This document shows, one piece after another, positions 11,768-22,000 of a DNA stretch of 64,000 nt; the first letter of the stretch is position 1, and each line of letters starts with the position of its first letter. The translations under genes and the position numbers were made by a program. The stretch lies in assembly GCA_014281115.1 (NCBI GenBank), contig JACONQ010000018.1, forward strand, positions 248,001 through 312,000, read 5' to 3'. Below the pieces are notes generated by a model, which was not told the origin of the DNA, did no database searches, and was given only the letters and a program-made list of their open reading frames with translations. Source of the stretch: Laburnicola sp. R22_1. Its lineage: Eukaryota; Ascomycota; Dothideomycetes; Pleosporales; Didymosphaeriaceae.

Positions 11768-13620
11768 CTATTCATCATCATTCACCCTCGTATACCCTCC
11801 AGCCCCATCACCGCTTCCTTCTCTCGCCATCCTCTCCGCGTCCTCCTTCCCCCTCTCAACATCCAGCCACCAGAGCAACGGTCCCGGCAACAGTACGATT
11901 CCGGCCAAAAACCCAAACGCAGGCCTTATCGTCCCCGCACGATCCACAATCCACCCTACAAGCGCCGGTCCTACTGCACTACTCCCCTTATCTGTAACCG
12001 CATACAACGCAAAGAACGCTGCTTCGCTCCCCTCAGGTATAAGTGGCGAGTAGACGCTGCGCGCATATGAGGATATACCGCCCATGACTAGCCCGTGGAC
12101 GATTCCGACCGGATAGATCTCGAAGGACTTCTGGATGCCGCCAACGCCAAGAGCTTTTATGAAGGGAATGTACCCGAGGAGGCCGTAGAGCGGAATTAGT
12201 TCCATGCCCGCGATGCAGGCTATTAGAACCGTTTTGGGTGCAAGAGAGAAGCGCACGGCAATGCGGGGCCACGAGAAGGCACCGATCATGCTGAATCCGA
12301 TGGAGGTAAGAGAGAGAAAGACCAATGGGATGGTGCCCATATGTAGCTCTGTGCGCGCGAAGAGAATAGCGGTGCCAGATATCGTGGCTACGGCGTCAGA
12401 GAGGAGGAACCAAGCCGCGAGGAAGATGAGTGTCTGACGAAGACGGAAGGCACGCTTTAGTGTGTTCCAGAATGATCGTAAGGAGAATGCAACGTAGAAG
12501 AGGATGGAGCTGTTAAGGCGAGCGGACAGACCATGGCTGCCTTGTGAAGGGAGTGGTGGACCAGGCCGTGGGCGTAGCCAGAGGAGCGTAGGAACTGTGA
12601 AGATGGCCCACCATATACCGACTAGCAAGAGGATGACGCGGATAGGGAGCGTTGGGTTATCTTTCGAAAGACCGAGCTTGTCAAACAAAACGAGGGCCCC
12701 AACGCTGAAGAACTGGAAACCCACGGCGGAGGCATATCCTAGACCAACGCCCTTCGAGGAAATCTTGGATGAGCGCTCCAGGTCCTGGGTCAGTTTTTGA
12801 GGGGCGAGGTGACGGGCTGTAGCCGTTGATTGAGGGTCCAGCGCTTCTAGCTCGTAGTCGGAAGATATATCCGAGGTTGCAGCTTTACCATTCGAGGGAT
12901 AATTGGATACGAGAAGAGGCAGAAAGGCATTGAGGAGACTGAATCCGCTGCCCATACAGGTGACGCTAATGATAACTAAAAAAGGTGCGAGAAAGTAAAC
13001 GCTAGATGTGATAAAAATGAAAGACAAACAGACTGTTGCGCCAGTATATGCGAACATAAGAAGAAGCCTTTTGCGATACGGTCCTAAAATATGTTAAAAT
13101 ATTATCTATGCAAGATATCAATCAACTTGCACATACCATAATCCGCAAATGAACTAAAACATATCAAAGTAATCGTTTGAACTAACACCGCAGCGGAAGT
13201 CGTATACATGGCGAACGAGGTCGTTGTCACATCGCTCCCTAAAAACCTAACAATGCATTGCTCGTTGTCGTTGGCGTCATCTGCTCGTGTGCTGCCTGCC
13301 CTGCGGGAACTAGATGGGCCAACGCATGGCTTCGATCTGTCCGAGAAAAGGACACCTCTTTCTCTGGGCAGCTGTTCGAGGATTACTGGTAGGAATAAAC
13401 CTGGCCATTGATTAGACAGTATCCTAGATTCAATATTTCTAGAAAAAAGATGTAGATTGAGGAAGACGGGGGCGCACGTACCAACTCCAACCACCGCGAA
13501 GACCTCCGCGGCGATGGCGTAAGAGTACCAACCTTTGAGCTCGCGCGGCGTCGTCGGACTGGCGTCTTCGTCGGCGTAGCGAGAGGCTTGAGAAGTTCTC
13601 ACCTCATCATCAAAGGACAT
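11768..13620 (-). CDS. Atg22-like vacuolar transporter (MFS), 3 exons, 572 aa
   Basis: Exons 13620-13482, 13400-13137 and 13083-11768 join in phase through 81-nt (GTACGT..CCAG) and 53-nt (GTATGT..TTTTAG) introns. The N-terminus TPRELKGWYSYAIAAEVFAV, the RFLGSDVTTTSFAMYTTS segment, FSSFADYG/PYRKRLLLMFAY and about 11-12 hydrophobic helices match the Atg22 family. These proteins sit in the vacuolar membrane and export amino acids released by autophagic breakdown. Length fits the family. The central loop contains a charged/Ser-rich linker (SDYELEALDPQ). Fungi often carry several Atg22-like paralogues, so the precise orthologue is not assigned. The gene ends about 330 bp from the convergent coiled-coil gene. 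Confidence 0.85.
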
Positions 13621-13923
13621 GTTCGAATGAGAGGAGCAAGGTGAGAGGAAATGACATGTTGATTTGAGTTGGGCTGACGCCGCGTCAGGCCGGCTGAGGT
13701 TAGGCGCCTTTGGGTTCGTACGCCATTAGTCATCCAATTTTTCAGTGCTGATTCGTTGGCACCTCCACCTCTTAGAACAGCATCGTAGTGCAGACCGAGT
13801 AAAGCATTGCGTGTAGCTCCGGAGCTACCGGCAACGCGATACTCTGTCTCTACAAACAATCCTCCATACGACTGTAAAGATGTATTGGCTGTTAGCGCGG
13901 CCCCTCCTCACCGACAAAAACAT

Positions 13924-13931
13924 GTTGGTTG
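13924..13931. repeat. Left target-site duplication GTTGGTTG
   Basis: 8 bp identical to the right copy at 17601-17608, directly abutting the CAG terminus of the hAT element. Confidence 0.9.
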
Positions 13932-16900
13932 CAGACTTGTCAATAAACAAAACAAACAAAATTTGTGGCTCTGAATTTGTTTGTTTGACGACTTTCTTGG
14001 TGTTGTAGTTTGTTTGTTTGATTTGATGGAGCTATAGAGGCGCTTTTTATTTGATTGTTTGTTTGATTTTGAGTACTTTAAGAGGACTGTGAAAGAGACT
14101 CTGGTGGTGTTATAGGCGGCGGCTCCTCCCACTCATGTATGCTAAACTGTTCGTTGAGCTTATTGTCATCGTACGTTGCCACCACCTTTGCGCTTGGAGG
14201 TTTAAAACCTGCTCGAATCCATCGTTGAGTACAAATTAAAGCAGCCAATAGTTGGCTGCCCATTTTGCGTCTCTGTGGCTCAAGTACGTCGCCAGTACCC
14301 GAGAAGACTCGCTCACAGTCAGCGCTGGAGGCAGGGATAGTTAACACGTCCAGCGCCAATCGTGACAAATTGGGATACCTCGGCTTGAGCTGGTACCAGT
14401 ATTGGACAGCTGTACAGCCAGTTTTGTACTGTTCTGATGTCCATGTTGGCTCTCTAAGCCAGCTCTCGTACTCATCCGCCACCCCTATTATCTCGTCGCT
14501 GTTGTCAAGTACCGAATCGATCGCGTCGTCAAAGCTGCTCATCGCGTGTTTAGGCGCAGTTGTTATTGTTGTTGCTGTCGCTAGGGCGGGCTTGTAACGA
14601 GCCCAAAGCTGCTCGAAGCTCGCGTGCGTAGCTTGTAACTGTGCGGGCTTCTCACGCCAGAAGCGTTTAAAGTAGTTCTTGAAGCGTGGGTGGAGTGCCG
14701 TGGCAGTGTAGTAGACGGGGATTTTGAGGAGTTTATTAAGGTACTTGCTCGCCTTCTTGAGCGCAGCACGTACGTTGATAGCGACGTGATCTTCTGGCGC
14801 CTCGTCTGGCAGGTAATTGACGCTTTCAAACAGTCTAAGGCGGGCATCTAGGTCAGCAATAAGAGACTCAAACACAGGGATAACCTCGTATAACGCGCCG
14901 TGAGTGCCAGCTTTGCCGCGACCTTGCAAGCGATTAGTTGCGGACTTCAGCGGCTCAAGCACCTCAATGTACTCGGTAATCACCGCCCAGTCTGCAGCTG
15001 CAAGCCCGCCTGATCGCATCCACTGCGGCACAATAGGCGGCTTAGTGTTATTGCTTTTGGCAAGCTCGTCAGCGTGCTCAGTCTCTTGTATGTGGTAGGA
15101 GGAGTAGCTGTTGATGGCGTGTTGTAGCTCAACACCGCGCTTAAAGCAGTCATGATAGCTGTTCCAACGCGTAACTCCAGGCTTGAAAGGCTCACGGCGT
15201 CTTGCTGTAGCGCCAGCAGGCATCTCAACTGCTTCGCTGTTCTGACAATCCTCAAATATACCCCATTGTTTTGGCGTGTTAATGTAGTTAACAATATCAA
15301 GAAACACGCCAAGCGGACCATCTTTCCGCCATTGCTTCATATAAAACTCCTCTTCGTTGTAGTGTTCAGGCTCGTTATCAAAGGCGTCGGAGTCAGTGCC
15401 AAACATAATAGTTTGCCCAACGAGGTTAAGTATGTGGCAAGCGCAGCGGAGGCGTCGATCGTTGGCGATAAAGCCGTACATTGTGCCGAGTTTATTAACT
15501 GCAGTATCGTTGTTGTAGGCGTTGTCAAGCACGAAATAGCCCAAATTGCTGCTAGAAATCTCAAAGTAGCGTAGGATTCGTACGACAGCTTCCGCGATCG
15601 CTGAGCCTGTGTGCGCACCAACCAGCTGCGGCAAGGCGATGGGAAGGTCAACTATATTGCCTTGAGAGTCAGCGTAGTGCGCACAAATTGCAAAGAAGCC
15701 GCGCTTCCCCCTTGGTAGTCCAGCCGTCAAAGCTTATGTGTATTTTGCTAGAGGCCTCAGACAAGGCGCGCTTGACTTGAGGTTGTAGCCAGCTGTAAAG
15801 CCTCATCACGAACCTCGAAACGCTGTTGTGAGACCTCCATAGCGCCGCCTCTGCCTCTGGGTTGGCGAACCTGATCATCGCGCGGAAGGACTCAGTCTCA
15901 AACTCGCGTAATGGCCTGTTGTTGTTGACGAGCCATAACACTGCAGCTTGCCTGAAGCCTTGTACGTCGAAGTTACCCAGCTCCTGCGTTGCATCTTGGC
16001 TTAATGTGACCCCGTTTTCTTCCGCCCATCGCAGCGACTTCTGGCCAGGTTCGAGCGGCCTCTTGTGTACGATAGTGCCTTATTTGGTGAGCCGATGGCC
16101 GGGAAGGTCTTGCTTCAAATGGTTGTTGGCGGCTGTAGTTGACAGAGTGGTCTGGTGTAGGCCGCCCTTCTTTCTGTTGATGTGACAGTGCTTGCATTGG
16201 AAGTAGATCTTCTCAGGGTTAGTACCAAGCTTTCGAAGGCGATAGCCGTGCCTAAAGACCCAGCTGATGTTGCCTGTGGGTGTGGATAGAGGCACATTGA
16301 AGCCCAGCAGGCGCTTCAAGTCAAGGCCTTCGTAGTTGGTGAAGTCAACACTAGGCGCAGCGTCCTCCTCCACTGAAGCCTCTGTGGCAGCATTACTAAA
16401 CGCGCGCGGCGGCTTAGTAGCTATAGGCGGCTTATTAGCCACTAACAGCAACTCCCAAGCTGGCTCATCGGCCTGTAAGGCTTGTAGTATAGGCCGTGGT
16501 GATGGCCTCCGGGCGCGCTCCTCTAGCTCGGTTGGTGGCTCTATTGAGCGCGGCTCTAGAGTACTTTCAAGCACCTCAATAGGCGGCTCCGGCTCGTCAA
16601 CTACCTCAATAGACGGCTGGGTTGGCGGAGGAGTAAGCGGCCGCTGGCTATCCATAAGGCGCTGGCTGGGTTTCGGCGCACGTTGGGAACGTTTGGGCAT
16701 AGGTTCGGATGCCTCAGCAGGCTCGCGGCTTCGTTTTGGGGGCATGGTAAGCGTGAAGGTAAGCAAAGGCGCGAAAAAGTAAGCTGTAGGCGCAGGCAAG
16801 TAAGCCAAAGTATAGTGGGTGTGTAAGCGTTGACGCGCAAGGTACGCGGAAAGTACGCGGTCGGCTAGCCAACATTACCACTTCATGCCAAGGCGTACTG

Positions 16901-17600
16901 CGCGACGCTCTGCAGCCCGCAACAATAGAGATATAGTAAAACAGGCGACAGGAATTAATTTAGCAACATTGATTTAATAGTTTAACTTATAGAAGACAAG
17001 ATTTATTGCGTGGTTATAGCAAACGATTTTTTAAGAGTAGTAACTAGGTTCAGAATATATAAACATAACTTAGGCTTCGCTGCAACAGCGCAAACTCACT
17101 TTGCTACAATACCTCAACACTATAATATTAGCTTATTTAGATTATTATATATATATTTATTGTTTTAACAGCTTATTACCTACGTAAAGAAAGAGGAGGA
17201 ACAGAGGATAGGAGGTGCTAAAGCCAAATAGCAATTCATGTATATCAGTTGCTGGCGGCCAGTGGAAGCACACATCCGTTATGCGGGCTTTTTTACGCAG
17301 GTACAATCCACTTAAGAAGCTCCGTTTTTGCTCTGTTTACTATAGGAATACCTATATAATTGCAGCGTTGGGAAAGTTATTGTTACATCAACACTAAGAA
17401 TATATCACTAACTCTAGGGTACCTTATCATTACAGTATACTAAGCGATTCAAACAAACTTCAAATTTTTTGACTGCAATTGCCTCTTTTGTTTGTTTGAC
17501 CTATCAAAATTGCAGCAGCAGCTTTTTGTTTGGTTGACGTTGTCAATTCAAACAAAATTCAAACAAAATATTGAGGCATGTTTGGTTGTTGACAACCCTG
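13932..17600 (-). mobile_element. hAT-family DNA transposon, complete ends, 3,669 bp
   Basis: The left end starts CAGACTTGTCAATAAACAAA at 13932. The right end is CAGGGTTGTCAACAACCAAA read inward from 17600; these match at 16 of 20 positions. Both ends are flanked by an identical 8-bp direct repeat, GTTGGTTG (13924-13931 and 17601-17608): the 8-bp target duplication typical of hAT elements. Subterminal zones carry many TTTGTTTG/CAAACAAA motifs, likely transposase-binding sites. The single transposase gene reads on the minus strand and is broken. About 750 bp between that gene's start and the right end (16,850-17,600) are AT-rich and noncoding. Confidence 0.92.
14078..16745 (-). pseudogene. hAT transposase, broken by one stop and one frameshift
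   Basis: Read from the ATG at 16745. A disordered Pro/Ser/Glu N-terminus is followed by a BED-type zinc-finger-like segment (CKHCHIN..NNHLKQDLPGH), then an in-frame TAA at 16082-16080 after HRLTK. The same frame continues with GTIVHKRPLEPGQ down to HISFDGWTTKG, where a five-G run (near 15716) shifts the frame. The long remaining frame carries the RNase H-like core and the C-terminal hAT dimerisation region (LALDVLTIPASSADCERVFS) to the stop at 14078. The TAA is what a C-to-T change in CAA (CpA context) would give, as in RIP. Only two lesions separate this from a roughly 888-codon frame, so inactivation is recent. Confidence 0.85.
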
Positions 17601-17608
17601 GTTGGTTG
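17601..17608. repeat. Right target-site duplication GTTGGTTG
   Basis: Identical 8-bp copy abutting the CTG terminus of the hAT element at 17600. Confidence 0.9.
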
Positions 17609-17866
17609 TAACGCTTGCGTTAGCGAAAGGGATACGCAGCAGGTCTTTTATACTAGCTGGGTTAGGCGTGCGGAGCCGTAGTGGCCACTCAGCTGTCATT
17701 TTTGTGTTGAGTTTCGGGGTTGGGAGGAGAGACGAGCAACATCCTTCCTTCACCGCCCCTACCTAGGTAGGTCTCCTCGGAATAAAGCTTTAAAGCGTTG
17801 CTTCGCAACACTCTCCATCTTCACTACTCGCTTGCGAGCAGCACAACAGAACTTTTGAATGTCACA

Positions 17867-18327
17867 ATGATGGAGCCAGCAATAGGTAGTCTGGCATCCG
17901 AGTCAGAAGACGAGTACTTTCATCGGATGGAGGGACAACGTGGCACGTACTTTTTCTTAATTATCCCAGAACGCTGCTGACTAGATACAGATATTGGCTT
18001 TATCAAAACATACGACGTGACATACGAGTTCTCATCCGGAACCTCCACAAAGACTTCACGACTTCCATTCATTGTTCGACGGCCTGATGGCAGTCCGTTT
18101 GTTTGGAAAAGATCCTGGTAAGAAATAAGAATTGGCCTGGAACGATTTGTCCAGATGTGTACAACAGGCGTGGCAACAGTATAGCCCATCTGATAAAGCA
18201 ATTTCTTCCCATTGAATACCTAGAGTGTTACGACAACTGGAGGGACAAAGAGGGATTACACAGGTTAATCAAACTTGGGGAACTTCCTTCTCCAGATGAA
18301 ATGAGGCAGGATAGCACAGAGGATTGA
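17867..18327 (+). CDS. Small hypothetical protein, 3 exons, about 119 aa
   Basis: Exons 17867-17939, 17991-18117 and 18168-18327 join in phase. Intron 1 (51 nt) has a weak donor GTGGCA but a good GCTGAC branch and ATACAG acceptor; an alternative donor GTAGTC at 17886 also keeps frame. Intron 2 (50 nt) is GTAAGA..ACAACAG. Two ATGs are adjacent at the start (17867 and 17870). The product contains VTYEFSSGTSTKTSRLPFIV and SIAHLIKQFLPIEYLECYDN and an acidic C-terminus. No family is recognised. It begins about 260 bp from the right end of the hAT element, which may have altered its upstream region. Confidence 0.5.
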
Positions 18328-18518
18328 TTCAATAAATGATGCTGCTTCTCGAATTCTGATATGTCTAACTGCCTCTCAACTTCGAATGAATGAATGAGTG
18401 TGACAGATGCTAGTCTTTGCATTGTCGTCATCCTCGCTCCGACCCGAAATTAACCATGTGAATATTTTCCATATTATAATACACACCATCCGTTTCCAAG
18501 TAATATTACAGCACTCCG

Positions 18519-20000
18519 CTATCTCCATCGCCAAGTAGAGTTTCTAGGGATGTGATAGTCTCCACTCTGGATGGATTTCCAGATACCCCAAAACCCACCG
18601 AGCGGCCATATTGATCTCACCTTCGAGCCCCAATCCTGCTCCGCACGCTTCTCAAGCTTCATTATGTCAACATGCACCTTCTCATGGACGTCGGGAAGTG
18701 TGGTTGCCCGGTATTTTTTTCGTAGGCCTTCATGCCAATCCCGGTCGAATTGCTTCCAGAACTCGGATTCGCTGTCGTACGTATGAGCGTACAGCCATTT
18801 CATACCACCAAGCTCGCCCAATCGCAGCTCCAAGTTGCGGTTCTTCTCCAGAAACTGCTTCCGATCTCTAGGCCCGAAGCCCCATAGCCCAATGTTCAGC
18901 ATCTGGTCGACTTTTAATTCGCCTTTGGTATGTGGGTGCATCGTCGGCTGGGGAGATTGTTTCAATGGACAGAGCCACAGTGGCCAAATTCCGAACTCGG
19001 CGTCCGTGTAATTGATGAACTCCTCGGCATTTGGGTAAGGTAAAGCCATGTCTTGAACCACGTAGCTGTTGGACTCTCCACTCGCATGCAGCGCGCGATA
19101 AAGCATTCGCGTATGCAAAAAGTCGTCCAGAAACCAGCGGGTGTACTTGTTAAAAGGGAAACACATGTAATTGAACGCGGAACGACCGACCCAGAATCCA
19201 CCACGGTCGTACCGGAACATATACTCTGCCAGAGGGACGTAATCGACGACAGGAGAAGAAGCCGACTTTGTGCGCGACTCAACGTGCAGATAGAACCAAG
19301 GGTCCCACGGATTACTGAACGTTTGCGGTTTGTGATCGGCTGGGATTTCATCCGTCATTTCGCCTGTCACAATAGCCCCGTGATCTTTTGAAAAGAGTAT
19401 ACCGTCGACATAATCGTTCTGTTGGTCCTCGGTGTGTTTCCTCACTTCCCGGACGGCTTCCGAGACGCTCCTTGTTGGATGGTAAGTGGTCTTCACAAAT
19501 CTCTTCGCTTGAATCAATTGGAGCTCGATGAGTGTCGTGATACCCAGCGTACCCACCGCGCCAGCAGCTCCGCGAAATAAGTCATTATTCTCTTGCTCGG
19601 AAGCCTTGACCACTTCGCCATCCGCCAGCACCATTTCTACGGAGTTGATCGTTCGGTCGAAGAAGCCATGGCGAAATGAACTACTTTCGCCTGCTGTACC
19701 TGCATATCCGCCGCCGGTGGTGATTCCAGGAAATTCCATGACAACTGGAGGCACGAGCCCATGAGGAAGGGTGGCTTCTACAAGGCGGTCCATAGGTACG
19801 TTAGGTTCGACAAGCGCTGTTCGCGATGTTGTGTCAACCTTGAGGACATTCCGTAATTCGCTGATGTCGACAACGCGCTTCTTCAGGGATGGACGCGTGC
19901 TATTGGTCGAGCCATGATTGATTCGAAAGGACTCTTTGCGTGTGAAGTAGTCTTTGACTTTGGACGCGATTTGGGCGACGATGCGCTGATGCCGCTCCAT
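18519..20000 (-). CDS. FAD-linked oxidoreductase, DHCR24 (delta24-sterol reductase)-like
   Basis: A single-exon 494-residue protein. The start is placed at the ATG at 20000 (MERHQRIVAQ), not at an upstream non-ATG extension. It has a PCMH-type FAD-binding domain in the first 200 residues: INHGSTNSTRPS, PGITTGGGYAGTAGESSSFR and NSVEMVLADGEVV. A long C-terminal region follows (DPWFYLHVESRTKS, GGFWVGRSAFNYMCFPFN, FGIWPLWLCPL), the arrangement seen in DHCR24/Diminuto proteins that reduce the sterol side chain. In fungi such homologues are often accessory and outside the ergosterol pathway, so the substrate is unknown. Neighbouring genes do not form an obvious cluster with it. Confidence 0.85.
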   Translation of the reverse strand: MERHQRIVAQIASKVKDYFTRKESFRINHGSTNSTRPSLKKRVVDISELRNVLKVDTTSRTALVEPNVPMDRLVEATLPHGLVPPVVMEFPGITTGGGYAGTAGESSSFRHGFFDRTINSVEMVLADGEVVKASEQENNDLFRGAAGAVGTLGITTLIELQLIQAKRFVKTTYHPTRSVSEAVREVRKHTEDQQNDYVDGILFSKDHGAIVTGEMTDEIPADHKPQTFSNPWDPWFYLHVESRTKSASSPVVDYVPLAEYMFRYDRGGFWVGRSAFNYMCFPFNKYTRWFLDDFLHTRMLYRALHASGESNSYVVQDMALPYPNAEEFINYTDAEFGIWPLWLCPLKQSPQPTMHPHTKGELKVDQMLNIGLWGFGPRDRKQFLEKNRNLELRLGELGGMKWLYAHTYDSESEFWKQFDRDWHEGLRKKYRATTLPDVHEKVHVDIMKLEKRAEQDWGSKVRSIWPLGGFWGIWKSIQSGDYHIPRNSTWRWR

Positions 20001-20334
20001 GCTAGAGTAATGGAACAAGGAAAGAAACAGAAGATAACGCCGACTTATCAATTAAACATGATGGTTTGCAGGGTACTGATTGGGGAATCAATGGAATGGT
20101 TCTCGACAGAGCGTGAGATATTTTCCCGCCAAAGAGCTAGCCATGATAGGCCTAGTACGCAGCCACACGGAAGATGCCGACCTCACTCGCGCTTTGCCAT
20201 TACGCTACGATTCTATTCTACTGCAATCACTAAATATTTATGAACGGCAAATCCCATGCTCGTCTCTAGGCCTCGGCATTCGCCTTACGAAAGGTCGACA
20301 AATGCCCTCCTCGGATCTCTAGGCCAGCCCACCT

Positions 20335-20823
20335 TCATCCATCAAACGCCTTCGGACGCTTCCGCTCCCGCTCTTCCTCATCATCCAAACTGATACCTTC
20401 CAACATCTGGCTGACCTTCTCAGTCTTAATCTCGCCTTTCGCAGCCTTCTGAAGCATCCTGTTCTTGTGCTCCGACTGCGATTTCAAGTGAGCGATAAGC
20501 ATATCCTTCGAGGCAATTGCAGCATCTTTCATACAGATGTCAGCCTTATGCTTGTTCTCGAGCGCCCGCATTTCAGCTTCGTGGGCTGCTTTCAGCTTCA
20601 CTCTCTCGTCGTTGATGACCGGAATATGGTATTGATAGGCTCGATTGATAGCTTTTACAATCTTGCTTTCGGTCTCGAGTGCCTTGTATGCCTTTTGCAA
20701 CGTCTTGTGATCATTCTCAACGTCGCCATAGTATTCGGCCCACGCCTTGTCTGCTTCTTCCCTGGTAACTAGATTGCCCTCATTGTCTTCCATGTTCACG
20801 TCTGTATCGTTGGGCTGGGACAT
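20335..20823 (-). CDS. Coiled-coil protein, 162 aa
   Basis: The start is the ATG at 20823 (MSQPNDTDVNMEDNEGN). An acidic N-terminus precedes a helical, charged region (residues 25-140) likely to form a coiled coil, and the protein ends in a basic/acidic tail (EEERERKRPKAFDG) resembling a nuclear signal. The segment MLQKAAKGEIKTEKVSQML matches the pattern of the C-terminus of the coiled-coil protein at 10876-11436. No known domain. Function unknown. Confidence 0.65.
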   Translation of the reverse strand: MSQPNDTDVNMEDNEGNLVTREEADKAWAEYYGDVENDHKTLQKAYKALETESKIVKAINRAYQYHIPVINDERVKLKAAHEAEMRALENKHKADICMKDAAIASKDMLIAHLKSQSEHKNRMLQKAAKGEIKTEKVSQMLEGISLDDEEERERKRPKAFDG

Positions 20824-22000
20824 GCCGGTTTGGGATTGCTGTGCCAATTGTCAGCAAGTCACGCCGAGAGAGGTGGTTCAAGGTTGAAGCTACGGAACAT
20901 GTGTTCCCAATGTCAGTATCTGTATAGAGAACCGTACGTACTATTGAAGCTTGCGGAGTAGGACCGTGCCTTAGGTAGTTGAAGTCCACGTTTACGGTTG
21001 AACTGGTTGCGGTGTCGACTTTACCAGTTGAAATGCGTGGAGTTGAAGTGAGGGGAGGACCTCTGTTATAAGATAAGGGAGAATCGAAGGGTACTTGACT
21101 AGGTACCTGATGGTGAAAGGTGCGGCGGGTATATTCAATGTTCCTGCGCCACCCGCCACTATCCCGAATTTCGACATTGTCAACTCTATCTGATCGAGTC
21201 ATCTCCCGAGTAACGATTAATTAGTAGATCAAAATGCCGACCAGCTAGCGACTCAATCAAGATGGATCGCAGCCAAAAACTCGAGACTGACTCTGCTGAA
21301 TTGAACGAGCGGACGGAGAGAGTATTTTGCACAACTCGCCCACAGTACGTCCTCAATAGGCAAAACAATCTAGTCACATACCACTCATTGTTCATGCACA
21401 ATACTACAGCTCAAGTTTTCACACATTCCATTCCATTTAATAACCACGAGGTAGGCTCGACTAACCCAGACGGTGCAACTGCGCTACGGAAGAATAAGGC
21501 CTTCTATCCAAGGCAGCATGTCCTAGCCATCTAGTCCGTCCGCCAAGGCAAAAAGCCTCTATTTTGGGAAAGAGGTATCGCATAAAACCTCCAAGGTAAA
21601 CCAATCAAAGATTAAGTCCATGAGTATATGCTAGTCATTATAAGACTGCAAACCACTGGGACTAAGAGAAGAGAATCGCATGAGAGATATCCGTGTGTTT
21701 CGAAAGCTGTCATTGGACGGACGAATACCAATAAACTGCATCCGAAAAAGATATTAGAAACCAATGAAGAAAGTTTGTAAATGAAAAGGCGGTCGGTTGA
21801 TGACCGCACCACGGATACCGATAACCAACCCTGCAGGTGCGTAGAGTCTGATCAGATGGACATGCCATCTTCGTCCATGCTAGTCGCTGTACGACCACGA
21901 AACGGATACCAATACCTCCATCACCATATTTTACCGTGTTGACCCTAAAGTTTTGTCTTGATTAACCGTAGATAGGCTTCGAGAAGAGAGGAACGGACAA
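20824..22000. other. Intergenic region
   Basis: About 1.2 kb with several short frames on both strands; the longest (plus, 21262-21534, 90 codons) has no recognisable features. I call no gene here. Confidence 0.45.
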
